Part shown: positions 7,803-17,007 of the stretch, in pieces
Numbering within the stretch: position 1 is the stretch's first letter
How the letters are laid out: each line of letters opens with the position of its first letter
Source: an uncultured Pelagibacteraceae bacterium
GTDB lineage: Bacteria; Pseudomonadota; Alphaproteobacteria; Pelagibacterales; AG-422-B15
Reading direction: 5' to 3'
Assembly: GCA_902584815.1 (NCBI GenBank)
Contig: CACIBF010000007.1
Location: 1 to 48,765 of the forward strand
Length of the DNA: 48,765 nt
Notes under the pieces: generated by a model
Told to the model about the DNA's origin: nothing
What the model saw: the letters and a program-made list of their open reading frames with translations, nothing else
Databases searched by the model: none
Position numbers and translations under genes: made by a program

Positions 7803-7825
7803 ATTAATAAACAAGGAGCATAAAA

Positions 7826-8272
7826 ATGGCATTAAAAATAAGACTATCAAGAGCAGGGTCTAAAAAAAGACCTGTATACAGAGTTGTAGTTGCAGACTCT
7901 AGATTTCCTAGAGACGGTAGATTCATTGAAAAAGTTGGACTTTATAATCCACTTCTTAAGAAAGATGATCCGAATCGTGTTCAACTAGACTTTGACAAAA
8001 TCAAGTCATGGATTGATAAGGGTGCAAAACCAACTGACAAGCTTGCAAGATGGTTGGGTGAAGCAAATATTATTCCAATGCCAGCTCAAAAAGATAATCC
8101 AAAAAAAGCGTTGCCTAAGAAAAAAGCTCAAGAAAGGCTAGCGGCAGAAAAAGAAGCAGCAGAAGCTCCAGCAGCAGAGGAAGCTCCAGCAGAAGCAGAA
8201 GCTCCAGCAGAAGAGGAAGCTCCAGCAGAAGCAGAAGCTCCAGCAGAGGAAGATGGAGATAAAAAAGAATAA
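7826..8272 (+). CDS. rpsP: 30S ribosomal protein S16 with acidic Ala-Pro-Glu repeat tail
   Basis: Residues 1 to about 85 are a normal S16, with the start [19 protein letters not shown] and the VGLYNPL segment. The remaining 60 or so residues are an Ala/Glu/Pro-rich extension built from five near-identical hexapeptides beginning EAPA. S16 sits at the base of the 30S body and helps its assembly. A strong Shine-Dalgarno AAGGAG at 7813-7818, seven bases before the ATG, marks high expression. It follows ffh by 23 bases and precedes rimM by 12, the usual alphaproteobacterial order. Tails on S16 vary among alphaproteobacteria; this one is likely disordered and exposed. Confidence 0.97.
   Translation: MALKIRLSRAGSKKRPVYRVVVADSRFPRDGRFIEKVGLYNPLLKKDDPNRVQLDFDKIKSWIDKGAKPTDKLARWLGEANIIPMPAQKDNPKKALPKKKAQERLAAEKEAAEAPAAEEAPAEAEAPAEEEAPAEAEAPAEEDGDKKE
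8162..8251 (+). repeat. Five-copy 18-base in-frame tandem repeat in rpsP
   Basis: Five consecutive 18-base units start at 8162, 8180, 8198, 8216 and 8234, each opening with GAAGCTCCAGCAG. They encode [24 protein letters not shown] and EAPAEE, so units 2-5 alternate in a 36-base super-period. Near identity at third codon positions points to recent expansion by slippage or unequal recombination. Confidence 0.95.
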
Positions 8273-8284
8273 TTTTATTTATTA

Positions 8285-8785
8285 ATGAACGATAAAGTTG
8301 TCGTAGGACAAGTAATTTCAGCTCATGGTATTCAGGGTCAATTTAAGATAAAAAGTTTTACAACTGACCCTGATGACTTATTTACATACAATCAATTATT
8401 TATTGATGAAATGTATGATGGAATTTTTTTAAAAAAAGTTCGTTCATTAAAGGAGTATTTTATAGTCAGTTGTTCTGAAATTGACTCGCGAAACAAAGTC
8501 GATGATATCCTAAATAAAAATATATTAATTAACAGAAGTCAGCTTCCAGATATTGGTGATGAATATTATTTTAATGACTTAATTGGATTATCTGTAATTA
8601 GTAATGAAGAAATTATTGGCCCAGTAATTAGTGTAAATAATTTTGGTTCATCTGATTTGATAGAAGTTACAACTTTATCGAATGACAAAAAATATTTTAT
8701 ACCTTTTAGTGATGATACAATTGAGAAAGTAGATCAAAAGAAAAAAATAATTTATTTAAAAAATATCTCCCAATATTTAGAATGA
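8285..8785 (+). CDS. rimM: 16S rRNA processing protein RimM
   Basis: A 166-residue assembly factor for the 30S head. The N-terminal RimM beta-barrel begins VVVGQVISAHGIQGQFKIK with the conserved HGIQG turn. The C-terminal PRC-barrel holds the YYFNDLIGL segment and the late IPFSDDTIEKVD region. It lies between rpsP and trmD as in most bacteria. The stop overlaps the trmD start as ATGA, so translation is probably coupled. No Shine-Dalgarno sequence is visible before the ATG. Confidence 0.93.
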   Translation: MNDKVVVGQVISAHGIQGQFKIKSFTTDPDDLFTYNQLFIDEMYDGIFLKKVRSLKEYFIVSCSEIDSRNKVDDILNKNILINRSQLPDIGDEYYFNDLIGLSVISNEEIIGPVISVNNFGSSDLIEVTTLSNDKKYFIPFSDDTIEKVDQKKKIIYLKNISQYLE

Positions 8786-9510
8786 AAAAAAATACGTTTA
8801 AAGTAAAAGTAATAACTTTATTTCCCGAGAGCTTTCCAGGAGTTTTAGGAGTTGGAGTAATTGGTAGAGCTCTTAAGAAAAAAATATGGTCTCTGAAGTT
8901 ATTTAATCCACGTGATTACGCAAAAGACAATCACAAGTCAGTCGATGATACTACATCTGGAGGCGGGCCTGGAATGATTTTAAGAGCAGATATAATTGGT
9001 AAGGCTATTGATGCTTCATTACGTGGAATTAAAGAAAAAAAGAAAATATCTCTCATTAACTTAACTCCAAGAGGTAAACCAATTACACAAAAAGATATAA
9101 AAAGATTCACAAAGAAGAATGAGTTAATCATTTTATGTGGCAGATATGAAGGTATCGATCAAAGGGTCTTAGATTTCTATAAATTTGATGAATATAGTTT
9201 GGGCGATTATATCCTTGCAGGGGGCGAAGTTGCAGCTCAAACGGTTATTGAGGCTGCTGTGAGGCTATTGCCCGGAACATTGGGAGAGAAGGAGTCCTTA
9301 AAAGATGAGAGTTTTAGCCAAGATCTACTTGAATTTCCTCAATATACTAGACCCAGAATATGGAAGAACTTAAAGATTCCTGAAGAGCTTCAATCTGGCA
9401 ATCATAAGTTAATATCTGAATGGAGGATGAAAAACTCACTCAAATTAACCCAAAAAATAAGGCCAGATTTATTGAAAAAATACAAAAAAAACAAGACAAC
9501 AAAGAAATAA
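8782..9510 (+). CDS. trmD: tRNA (guanine37-N1)-methyltransferase TrmD
   Basis: A SPOUT-family methyltransferase that makes m1G37 in tRNAs reading CNN and some other codons, preventing +1 frameshifting. The 242-residue protein has SGGGPGMILRAD (59-70), CGRYEGIDQR (119-128) and SLGDYILAGGE (139-149), which form the trefoil knot that binds S-adenosylmethionine, then a helical C-terminal domain with a Lys-rich end. The length is normal. The start overlaps rimM by four bases. MtaB, which modifies the same tRNA position in other tRNAs, is encoded at 4.2-5.4 kb. Confidence 0.96.
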   Translation: MKKNTFKVKVITLFPESFPGVLGVGVIGRALKKKIWSLKLFNPRDYAKDNHKSVDDTTSGGGPGMILRADIIGKAIDASLRGIKEKKKISLINLTPRGKPITQKDIKRFTKKNELIILCGRYEGIDQRVLDFYKFDEYSLGDYILAGGEVAAQTVIEAAVRLLPGTLGEKESLKDESFSQDLLEFPQYTRPRIWKNLKIPEELQSGNHKLISEWRMKNSLKLTQKIRPDLLKKYKKNKTTKK

Positions 9511-9537
9511 AGTATTAAAACACCGATCGAGGAAACC

Positions 9538-10098
9538 ATGAATATCATTGAACAATTTGAAACAGATCAGATTAAGACATTAATTAAGGGTAAAAAAATT
9601 CCCCAGTTTCATCCAGGTGATACTGTAAAAGTGAATGTTAAGGTTAGAGAAGGAACCCGAGAAAGAATACAGGCTTTTGAAGGTGTCTGTATTGCAAAAA
9701 AAAATAGAGGATTGAGTTCTTCTTTTACTGTAAGAAAAATTTCATTTGGCGAGGGTGTAGAGCGTGTATTTCCTATATTCAGCCCGTCTATCGACTCAGT
9801 AGAGTTAGTTAGAAGCGGACAAGTTAGAAGAGCTAAATTATACTATTTAAGAGATCTTACTGGTAAGAAAGCCAGAATCGTTGAAAGAATGAGAAGTAAA
9901 CAGCCTGACCTTGCAAGTTTATTTATTTCTGAAAATGATGAAGTTCTTGAAGAAGAATATTTAACTGAGGAAGCTTCTTCTGAAGAATCAAATGATGAAA
10001 ATTCTGAAGCTAATGTTGCTGAAACAGAAAAATCAGACTTAGAAGAAACTACTCAAGAAGAAAAAACCGAAGATAAAGCTGAAGAACTGAAAGATTAG
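9538..10098 (+). CDS. rplS: 50S ribosomal protein L19 with acidic C-terminal tail
   Basis: The first 120 residues are a standard L19: the [15 protein letters not shown] start, the [12 protein letters not shown] segment and the KARIVERM end. L19 lies at the subunit interface of the 50S. A further 65 residues are dominated by Glu, Asp, Ser and Thr, parallel to the acidic tail on S16 in the same operon. GAGGAA at 9529-9534 is a good Shine-Dalgarno match, though only three bases from the ATG. The stop codon sits in the loop of a strong hairpin (10084-10109). Confidence 0.96.
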   Translation: MNIIEQFETDQIKTLIKGKKIPQFHPGDTVKVNVKVREGTRERIQAFEGVCIAKKNRGLSSSFTVRKISFGEGVERVFPIFSPSIDSVELVRSGQVRRAKLYYLRDLTGKKARIVERMRSKQPDLASLFISENDEVLEEEYLTEEASSEESNDENSEANVAETEKSDLEETTQEEKTEDKAEELKD

Positions 10099-10109
10099 TC
10101 TTTCAGTTT
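10084..10109 (+). terminator. Hairpin over the rplS stop codon, possible attenuator or processing site
   Basis: An eleven-pair stem, 10084-10094 (GAACTGAAAGA) with 10099-10109 (TCTTTCAGTTT; outermost pair G-U), encloses a four-base loop containing most of the rplS TAG. No U-run follows directly; the first T-rich stretch is about ten bases later. It may therefore cause partial termination or protect the 3' end of the ribosomal-protein mRNA before leuC. Confidence 0.5.
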
Positions 10110-10134
10110 CAAACTTAACATTTTTGATTTGCTT

Positions 10135-11538
10135 ATGAGTACTCCAAAAACAATATATGATAAGATATGGGAAAGTCACATTGTAGATACCAATGATGAT
10201 GGAACTACTATTCTATATATAGATAGACATCTTGTTCATGAAGTAACAAGTCCACAGGCATTTGAAGGCCTTAGATTATCTGGACGTAAAGTCAGACGTC
10301 CTGAGTTTACTTTAGCAACAGCAGATCATAATGTTCCAACGGCAGATAGAGATAAAGGTATAGCTGATCCAGACTCTAAACTTCAAGTGGAAACATTAGA
10401 AATGAATGCAAAAGAAAATAATATCACATATTTGCCGATGACCGATAAGCGTCAAGGGATAGTTCATATTGTTGGTCCAGAGCAAGGCTTTACTCAACCA
10501 GGAATGACGATAGTCTGTGGAGATAGTCATACCTCAACTCATGGTGCCTTCGGTGCATTGGCATGGGGAATAGGAACATCAGAAGTTGAACATACACTTG
10601 CAACTCAAACACTTGTTCAAACAAAAGCAAAAAATATGTGCATTAAAATTACTGGTAAAGTTATTGAAGGTGTTACTGCAAAAGATATTGTTTTAGCAAT
10701 TATAAGAAAGATAGGGACTGCTGGTGGAACAGGCTATGTCATTGAATATACTGGTGAGGCAATTAGAAATCTTTCCATGGAAGGTAGGATGACTGTTTGT
10801 AATATGTCTATTGAGGCAGGAGCAAGAGCTGGCTTAATAAGTCCAGATGAAAAAACATGTGAATATCTTAGAGGAAGACCTTTAGCACCGAAAGGTGAAG
10901 TTTTTGAAGATGCAGTCAATTATTGGAAATCATTAGCTACTGATGAAGGTGCCCACTATGACTCAGTTGTTGAAGTTAAGGCAGATGAAATAATTCCACA
11001 AATTACATGGGGTACAAGCCCTGAAGATGTTGTTTCCATAGACGGATTTGTTCCAGATCCTGAAATTGAAAAAAATGCTGACAAAAAGAAATCAATTGAG
11101 AGAGCGCTTGATTATATGGGGTTAGAGCCAAATATGCCTGTTAATGAAATTAAAATAGATAAAGTTTTTATCGGGTCTTGTACCAATGGTAGAATAGAAG
11201 ATCTAAGAGCTGTGTCACAAATTGCAAAAGGCCGAAAAGTTGAAAAAGGTGTTCATGCTATGATTGTTCCTGGCTCTGGGTTGGTAAAAGAGCAAGCAGA
11301 AAAAGAAGGCTTAGATAAGATTTTCATTGAAGCAGGTTTTGATTGGAGAGATCCAGGATGTTCAATGTGCTTAGCAATGAATGCAGATAAGTTACAGCCT
11401 CAAGAAAGGTGTGCTTCAACTTCTAATCGAAATTTTGAAGGCAGGCAAGGTAGAGGTGGTAGAACCCATTTAATGAGTCCTCAAATGGCAGCAGCAGCGG
11501 CAATCAGAGGTAAGCTTACTGATTTTAGAGATCTTTAA
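10135..11538 (+). CDS. leuC: 3-isopropylmalate dehydratase large subunit
   Basis: With LeuD this aconitase-family enzyme isomerises 2- to 3-isopropylmalate in leucine synthesis. The 467-residue product starts at the ATG at 10135 ([13 protein letters not shown]); a TTG at 10129 would add two residues. The substrate and cluster regions are [13 protein letters not shown] and the three [4Fe-4S] ligands Cys349 (in GSCTNGR), Cys409 and Cys412 (in GCSMC). The long form with the HVPTAD-like start region is the bacterial LeuC rather than a methanogen-type homolog. It is 36 bases after rplS and shares its stop base with leuD. Confidence 0.97.
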   Translation: MSTPKTIYDKIWESHIVDTNDDGTTILYIDRHLVHEVTSPQAFEGLRLSGRKVRRPEFTLATADHNVPTADRDKGIADPDSKLQVETLEMNAKENNITYLPMTDKRQGIVHIVGPEQGFTQPGMTIVCGDSHTSTHGAFGALAWGIGTSEVEHTLATQTLVQTKAKNMCIKITGKVIEGVTAKDIVLAIIRKIGTAGGTGYVIEYTGEAIRNLSMEGRMTVCNMSIEAGARAGLISPDEKTCEYLRGRPLAPKGEVFEDAVNYWKSLATDEGAHYDSVVEVKADEIIPQITWGTSPEDVVSIDGFVPDPEIEKNADKKKSIERALDYMGLEPNMPVNEIKIDKVFIGSCTNGRIEDLRAVSQIAKGRKVEKGVHAMIVPGSGLVKEQAEKEGLDKIFIEAGFDWRDPGCSMCLAMNADKLQPQERCASTSNRNFEGRQGRGGRTHLMSPQMAAAAAIRGKLTDFRDL

Positions 11539-12164
11539 TGGAAAAATTTAATAAACTCAGCGGTCATGCAATACCACTACGTATAACTAATGTGGATACT
11601 GATATGATTATTCCAAAACAGTTCTTAAAAACAATCAAGCGAACTGGACTTGGGGAATTTTTATTCTACGAGTTAAGATATGATCAAGATGGAAACAAAA
11701 TTAGTTCTTTCGCCCTTAACCAAGAACAGTATAAAGACGCTAGTATACTTATAGCGGGTAAAAACTTTGGCTGTGGATCCTCTCGTGAGCATGCTCCGTG
11801 GTCTATAGCTGATTATGGTATTAAATGTATAATTGCACCAAGTTATGCAGACATTTTTTATAACAATTGTTTCAAAAATGGAATTTTGCCTATAATCCTT
11901 GATGAAGCAACAGTTTCAAGATTACAGGACACATCCGACAGTATATTAAATTTCAATATAGATTTAGAAAAACAAAATATTACTTTCTTAGAAAATAATG
12001 AAAAAAAAGAAATTAGTTTTGAAATCGATCCAGCTAAAAAGAAATGTTTGCTTGAAGGACTTGATGATATTGGTCTGACTTTAAATAAAGTAGCTTCAAT
12101 TGGCCACTTTGAAGAAGATCAAGAGAATGAAATTCCCTGGTTATATGGAAATAAATTAAAATGA
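11538..12164 (+). CDS. leuD: 3-isopropylmalate dehydratase small subunit
   Basis: This is the swivelling domain that completes the LeuCD active site. The 208-residue protein starts [25 protein letters not shown]-like with the conserved DTDMIIP motif, and has [11 protein letters not shown], where the loop arginine contacts substrate. The TAATG junction with leuC and the ATGA overlap with leuB show a tightly coupled leuCDB unit. leuA is not in the window. Confidence 0.96.
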   Translation: MEKFNKLSGHAIPLRITNVDTDMIIPKQFLKTIKRTGLGEFLFYELRYDQDGNKISSFALNQEQYKDASILIAGKNFGCGSSREHAPWSIADYGIKCIIAPSYADIFYNNCFKNGILPIILDEATVSRLQDTSDSILNFNIDLEKQNITFLENNEKKEISFEIDPAKKKCLLEGLDDIGLTLNKVASIGHFEEDQENEIPWLYGNKLK

Positions 12165-13285
12165 GTAAAAATTTTAGATTATTAATTCTTCCAGGAGATG
12201 GAATTGGTCCCGAGGTTATGATTGAGGTTGATAAAGTTATTTCTATTATTTCATCAATGTTTGACGTTCAATTTGATATTGAGAAAGATGATATAGGTGG
12301 ATCAGCATATGATCGATATGGAGTTCCTTTGGCAGATGAGACTCTAGAGAAAGCTAAATCTTCTCATGCAGTTCTACTTGGAGCAGTTGGTGGAGAAAAA
12401 TGGGATAACTTAGATTTTTCTTTAAAGCCCGAGCAAGGATTACTAAAAATTAGAAAAGAGTTAGATCTATTTGCAAATCTTAGACCGGCATTGTGCTTTG
12501 AGTCTATGGTGGAAGCTTCTTCATTGAAGCCTCATCTAGTTTCAGGCCTAGACATAATGATAGTCAGAGAGCTAACAGGTGGTGTTTATTTTGGAAAACC
12601 GAGGGGCATCGAAACTAAGAGCGATGGAAGTCGGGTTGGTATAAATACTCAAGTATATGCAACGCACGAAATAAGAAGAGTTGCTAGAATTGCTTTTGAG
12701 TTAGCACAAAAAAGAGATAATCGAGTTGTTTCTTGTGAAAAATCAAATGTTATGGAATCAGGAATTCTTTGGAGAGAAGAGGTTCAGTATGTTCATGACA
12801 ATGAATTTAACGATGTCTCACTTTCACATATGTATGCAGATAATTGTGCAATGCAGCTTGTAAGAAATCCAAAACAATTTGATGTAATTGTTACTGACAA
12901 TTTATTTGGAGATATTTTATCTGATGAAGCCTCTATGCTTACTGGATCCTTAGGAATGCTTCCATCTGCATCATTGGGGGAAATAGATCAAAATAACTTT
13001 AGAAAAGCTTTGTATGAACCAGTTCATGGATCAGCTCCTGATATAGCTGGTCAAGGTATTGCAAATCCAATTGCATCTATTCTCAGTTTTGCGATGTGCT
13101 TAAAATATTCATTTAATATGGACAAAGCATCTGATTTGATAAGTACAGCTGTTAATAAGGTTCTTGAAAATGGATTTAAAACTAAAGATTTGCTTGGGGA
13201 TGAAAATAAAAATCTCACTACTCAGGAAATGGGAGATGAAATCGTCAAACAAATATCTGATTTAGGTGCAGATAATGGATCATAA
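12161..13285 (+). CDS. leuB: 3-isopropylmalate dehydrogenase
   Basis: NAD-dependent oxidative decarboxylation of 3-isopropylmalate to 4-methyl-2-oxopentanoate. The 374-residue protein has the N-terminal [23 protein letters not shown] for substrate, [15 protein letters not shown] with the metal-binding aspartates, and [14 protein letters not shown], which binds NAD. The length and motif order are typical. It overlaps leuD by four bases and asd by eleven, so the string continues directly into lysine/threonine/methionine precursor synthesis. Confidence 0.97.
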   Translation: MSKNFRLLILPGDGIGPEVMIEVDKVISIISSMFDVQFDIEKDDIGGSAYDRYGVPLADETLEKAKSSHAVLLGAVGGEKWDNLDFSLKPEQGLLKIRKELDLFANLRPALCFESMVEASSLKPHLVSGLDIMIVRELTGGVYFGKPRGIETKSDGSRVGINTQVYATHEIRRVARIAFELAQKRDNRVVSCEKSNVMESGILWREEVQYVHDNEFNDVSLSHMYADNCAMQLVRNPKQFDVIVTDNLFGDILSDEASMLTGSLGMLPSASLGEIDQNNFRKALYEPVHGSAPDIAGQGIANPIASILSFAMCLKYSFNMDKASDLISTAVNKVLENGFKTKDLLGDENKNLTTQEMGDEIVKQISDLGADNGS

Positions 13286-14285
13286 GATTGCAATAGTTGG
13301 AGCGACAGGAAATGTTGGGCGTGAAATGCTTAATATTCTTCATGATAAAAAATTTAAATCTAAAAATATTTTTCCAGTAGCTTCTAGTAGAAGTGCTGGT
13401 TCAAAAGTAGATTTTGGAGATGAAGAATTAGTTGTTGAGGATATAGAAAATTTTGATATTTCTAAGGTTAATATTGCACTTTTTTCTGCTGGATCAAGTA
13501 CATCAGAAAAATGGGCACCAGAATTTGCAAAAAAGAACTGTATCGTTATAGATAATTCAAGCCATTTTAGAATGGATGATGATATTCCACTCATTGTTCC
13601 TGAAGTGAATCCTAAGGATTTAAAAAATTTTAAAAATAGAAACATAATTGCCAATCCAAATTGCTCAACTATTCAATTAGTGGTTGCACTTAAACCACTT
13701 CATGAATTATCTAAAATTAAAAGTGTTATTGTTTCTACATATCAATCAGTATCTGGTGCAGGTAAGGCTGCAATGGATGAACTATTTGATCAAACTAAAA
13801 ATATGTTCTCAGATGAGATAAAAGATAATGTGAACTTCACTAAGCCAATTGCTTTTAATGTAATTCCTCATATCGATAAATTTGGAGATGATGGATATAC
13901 AAAAGAAGAAACTAAAATGAGACAAGAAACAAATAAAATTCTTGATAAAGATATAAAATTCAGTGCTACATGCGTACGAGTTCCAGTTTTCATCGGACAT
14001 TCAGAAGCAGTTAATATCGAATTTGAAAATAAGGTATCTGTGGAAGAAGCTCGTCAAGCTATCAAGAATGCTAATGGTTGCACTTTGCTTGATGAGAGAG
14101 AAGATGGTGGGTATGTAACTCCACGAGAAAGTGCTGGAAATGATGATACTTATGTTTCAAGAATAAGAGAGGATAGTGCGATAAAAAATGGTTTATCAAT
14201 ATGGGTAGTATCTGATAATTTAAGAAAAGGCGCAGCTTTAAATACTATTCAAATTGCTGAAATGTTAATTGAGAGTTATCTATAA
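13275..14285 (+). CDS. asd: Aspartate-semialdehyde dehydrogenase
   Basis: Reduces aspartyl phosphate to aspartate semialdehyde, the branch point to lysine, diaminopimelate, threonine and methionine. From the ATG at 13275 it has 336 residues; a GTG at 13266 would add three. The Rossmann start is [15 protein letters not shown], the catalytic nucleophile is Cys130 in NPNCST, and the [12 protein letters not shown] phosphate-site segment is present. The stop is followed after two bases by the fused lyase-hydratase gene. dapF, later in the diaminopimelate branch, is encoded at 5.4-6.2 kb on the other strand. Confidence 0.96.
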   Translation: MDHKIAIVGATGNVGREMLNILHDKKFKSKNIFPVASSRSAGSKVDFGDEELVVEDIENFDISKVNIALFSAGSSTSEKWAPEFAKKNCIVIDNSSHFRMDDDIPLIVPEVNPKDLKNFKNRNIIANPNCSTIQLVVALKPLHELSKIKSVIVSTYQSVSGAGKAAMDELFDQTKNMFSDEIKDNVNFTKPIAFNVIPHIDKFGDDGYTKEETKMRQETNKILDKDIKFSATCVRVPVFIGHSEAVNIEFENKVSVEEARQAIKNANGCTLLDEREDGGYVTPRESAGNDDTYVSRIREDSAIKNGLSIWVVSDNLRKGAALNTIQIAEMLIESYL

Positions 14286-14287
14286 AA

Positions 14288-16249
14288 ATGAGAAAAGATG
14301 TAAGAAAACCAAGAAGAAGTATACTTTATGTGCCCGGATCAAATGAAAAAGCTCTGAAGAAGTCGTCAACGCTTGATGTGGATGCTTTAATTTATGATCT
14401 AGAAGATTCTGTTGCTCCAAACGCAAAGGAGAGTGCGCGAGACTCTTTAATTAAGATAATTAATTCTGGAGTAAATAAAGATAAAGAGCAGGTTGTTAGA
14501 ATAAATTCATTAGATACTGATATAGGGAAAGATGATCTTAAAATTTTAGATCATTGTATCCCTGATGCCATTTTGATCCCAAAAGTTAATAGTGCAGATG
14601 ATGTTATTGAATGTGAGAAATTAGTAAACAATAAAGATATAAAAATATGGGTAATGATGGAAACTGCTCTTTCAATTGTGAATGCATACGAAATTGCAAA
14701 AGCATCCAAAACTCTTAAATGTTTTGTGATGGGGACCAATGATCTATCGACAGAACTAGGCATTGAGGAAGATCTTAAGAGGACAGCTCTTCAAACTAGT
14801 TTTGAAAAGTGCATGATGGCTTCAAAAGCTTATAAAATATCAATATTAGACGGAGTTTTTAATGACATTAGAGATAGTGAAGGATTTGAACAAGAGTGTG
14901 TTTATAGTCATGGTCTAGGATTTGATGGTAAGACTCTGATTCATCCTTCCCAAATAAGTATTTGTAATAAAATTTTTACACCGACACCTGATCAATTAGA
15001 AAAGGCTCGAAGCATTGTAAGTGCTTTTGAAAAAGCCCGTAAAGAAGACCCTGAAGTTGGCGTGATTATATTTGAAGGAAGTCAAATTGAAGAACTTCAT
15101 GTCGCTCATGCAAGAAGAATTTTAGAAGCTGAAAAACTAATCATGGAAGTTTCAAAAGATAATGAGTCTATTCCAATAGAAGTTAAAAGTGGTTCAAAAT
15201 ATAAAATTGGTAATTTTTTTGAGGATTTTTCAATGGGTCAAAAAATTTCTCATGCAACGCCAAGAACTATTACATTAGGAGATTGCTCACTTTACACTGC
15301 TCTATACGGATCAAGGTATGCCCTACACTCCTCAAATGAATTTGCAAAACAGCTTTCGCTTAAAGAGTCACCAGTTGATGATTTTTTATTATTTAACATT
15401 GCTTTTGGTAAAACTGTTCCTGATATCTCTTTAAATGCAATTGCAAATTTAGGATATGCTGAATGTAAATTTTTAAAACCTGCTTATCCTGGAGATACAA
15501 TTACATCTCATTCTGAAGTAATTGGGTTAAAAGAAAATTCTAATGGTGACAACGGTGTCGTTTATGTTCATTCGACTGGATTGAATCAAAAAAATGAAGC
15601 CGTAATTGATTATAAGAGATGGGTTATGGTTCGTAAAAAAAATAAAAGTCTTCCTAAAATAGAATCTGTAATTCCTAAATTAAATTCAGAAGTAACAAAA
15701 GAAGAAGTTATTGCAATTTCAAAAGATTACCAGTTTGAGATGAAAAATTATGATTTTACTGCAGCTGGATCAGATCTTGTATTTGAAGATTATAAAATAG
15801 ATGAAAAAATAAATCATATTGATGGTATTACTGTAGAGGAAGCGGAACATATGATGGCTACAAAACTATATCAGAATAATGCTAAGGTTCATTTTAATCA
15901 TTTTGTTGAAAAGGGTGGTCGATTCGGTAAACGAATTGTCTACGGTGGTCATGTTATCAGTTTGACCAGATCAATATCTTTCAATGGACTATCAAATGCA
16001 TTTAAGATAATTGCTATTAATGGAGGAACACATGCATCCCCATGCTTTGCAGGTAAAACTGTTTTTGCATGGAGTAAAATTATAGAAAAAGTTGATGTTT
16101 CAGACACTCTTGGTGCGTTACGCATTAGGACTAATGGCCTTGGAGATGCTCAGCCATATCAGTTCCAACACCAAGATCAAAATGGAAAATTTAATTCTGA
16201 TGTCCTCTTAAGTTTAGACTACTGGGTGCTTGTTCCAAAAAAAATATAG
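14288..16249 (+). CDS. Fusion of CitE/malyl-CoA-lyase-like aldolase and MaoC-type mesaconyl-CoA hydratase-like domains
   Basis: A 653-residue protein with two catalytic halves. Residues 9-285 are an HpcH/HpaI aldolase of the CitE/malyl-CoA lyase type: RRSILYVPGSNEKAL, DLEDSV (38-42), Arg71, metal-binding Glu125 in MMETA and Asp152 in NDLS, then KTLIHPSQI. After a linker (about 286-305), residues 306-650 resemble the double-hotdog beta-methylmalyl-CoA dehydratase (mesaconyl-CoA hydratase) of the ethylmalonyl-CoA and 3-hydroxypropionate pathways: SHATPRTITLGD, TALYGSRYAL, FGKTVPD, NAIANLGYAE, PAYPGDT. In well-studied species these are separate proteins that act consecutively between mesaconyl-CoA and glyoxylate plus propionyl-CoA. 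No internal stop or start break is seen. It sits between asd and sdhC. The exact acyl-CoA substrate is inferred from family resemblance only. Confidence 0.85.
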   Translation: MRKDVRKPRRSILYVPGSNEKALKKSSTLDVDALIYDLEDSVAPNAKESARDSLIKIINSGVNKDKEQVVRINSLDTDIGKDDLKILDHCIPDAILIPKVNSADDVIECEKLVNNKDIKIWVMMETALSIVNAYEIAKASKTLKCFVMGTNDLSTELGIEEDLKRTALQTSFEKCMMASKAYKISILDGVFNDIRDSEGFEQECVYSHGLGFDGKTLIHPSQISICNKIFTPTPDQLEKARSIVSAFEKARKEDPEVGVIIFEGSQIEELHVAHARRILEAEKLIMEVSKDNESIPIEVKSGSKYKIGNFFEDFSMGQKISHATPRTITLGDCSLYTALYGSRYALHSSNEFAKQLSLKESPVDDFLLFNIAFGKTVPDISLNAIANLGYAECKFLKPAYPGDTITSHSEVIGLKENSNGDNGVVYVHSTGLNQKNEAVIDYKRWVMVRKKNKSLPKIESVIPKLNSEVTKEEVIAISKDYQFEMKNYDFTAAGSDLVFEDYKIDEKINHIDGITVEEAEHMMATKLYQNNAKVHFNHFVEKGGRFGKRIVYGGHVISLTRSISFNGLSNAFKIIAINGGTHASPCFAGKTVFAWSKIIEKVDVSDTLGALRIRTNGLGDAQPYQFQHQDQNGKFNSDVLLSLDYWVLVPKKI

Positions 16250-16274
16250 ATTAATTTCTTTAAATTTGAGAATT

Positions 16275-16283
16275 TGATATAAT
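16275..16283 (+). promoter_or_regulatory. Candidate extended -10 promoter for sdhCDAB
   Basis: TGATATAAT, a full extended -10 (TGn plus TATAAT at 16278-16283), lies just before sdhC; no good -35 is seen, as is usual for extended -10 promoters. Initiation about seven bases downstream would fall at or next to the sdhC ATG at 16291, giving a leaderless or nearly leaderless mRNA. Confidence 0.45.
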
Positions 16284-16290
16284 AGAAATC

Positions 16291-16668
16291 ATGAATAGTC
16301 CTCTATCACCTCATCTTCAAATATATCGATGGCAAACTACATCTTTACTATCCATTCTTCATAGAATATCAGGAGTGGTTTCATCATTAGGATCAATGAT
16401 TATAATAATTTATTTATTATCAATTGGACTAGGCGAAGATACTTTTAAATTAGTTATTTCAATTTCAGACAATGTTTTCATAAGAACAGTTCTTATAGGC
16501 TTATCGTTTTGTATATTTTTTTATATATTAAGTAGTATCCGGCACTTGCTTTGGGATTATGGCTATGGTCTAGATTTGAATGTTGCAAAGATAACAGGCT
16601 GGACTGCTTTATCTGTTGCTGTGATTCTCACTATATGTTTTTGGCTAATATTATACGGAGTAATCTAA
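16291..16668 (+). CDS. sdhC: Succinate dehydrogenase cytochrome b556 subunit
   Basis: Membrane anchor of complex II. The 125-residue protein has the family start SPHLQIYRW, the quinone-site HRISG (24-28) and three transmembrane helices at roughly 25-48, 62-82 and 100-123. His85 in SSIRHLLWD is the likely haem b ligand. It is the first gene of sdhCDAB, 41 bases after the fusion enzyme and directly downstream of a TATAAT box; no Shine-Dalgarno sequence is visible. Confidence 0.95.
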   Translation: MNSPLSPHLQIYRWQTTSLLSILHRISGVVSSLGSMIIIIYLLSIGLGEDTFKLVISISDNVFIRTVLIGLSFCIFFYILSSIRHLLWDYGYGLDLNVAKITGWTALSVAVILTICFWLILYGVI

Positions 16669-16671
16669 TTT

Positions 16672-17001
16672 ATGGCATCAGCTCGTAATATATGGAAGTT
16701 CCATAAATATAGCTCAATTGCTCTATTACCCTTTATTGCATATTTACTAATATCCATCCTAAGGTTTTCAAGACTTTCGTATGAGCAAATTTTACTTGAA
16801 ATATCGGGCACTTGGTCGATTTTCTTTATATTGATTTTTATGATTTTAGGCATATTTCATATGAATACAGGTATAAATGAAATTATGGATGATTATGTTC
16901 ATGATCCTAAGGTTCATAAACTGCTAAAGATTTTGATATCATCATTCTTTACTGGTATTTCATTATTTGTCTGTCTATCGATTTTAATGATACTTTTGTA
17001 A
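16672..17001 (+). CDS. sdhD: Succinate dehydrogenase membrane anchor subunit
   Basis: The second complex II anchor, 109 residues, three hydrophobic helices. His63 is followed eleven residues later by Asp74-Tyr75, the same spacing as the haem His71 and quinone-site Asp82-Tyr83 of E. coli SdhD. Sequence conservation is otherwise low, as is normal for this subunit, so the assignment rests on that motif and on its position three bases after sdhC and six before sdhA. Confidence 0.92.
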   Translation: MASARNIWKFHKYSSIALLPFIAYLLISILRFSRLSYEQILLEISGTWSIFFILIFMILGIFHMNTGINEIMDDYVHDPKVHKLLKILISSFFTGISLFVCLSILMILL

Positions 17002-17007
17002 CTTATT

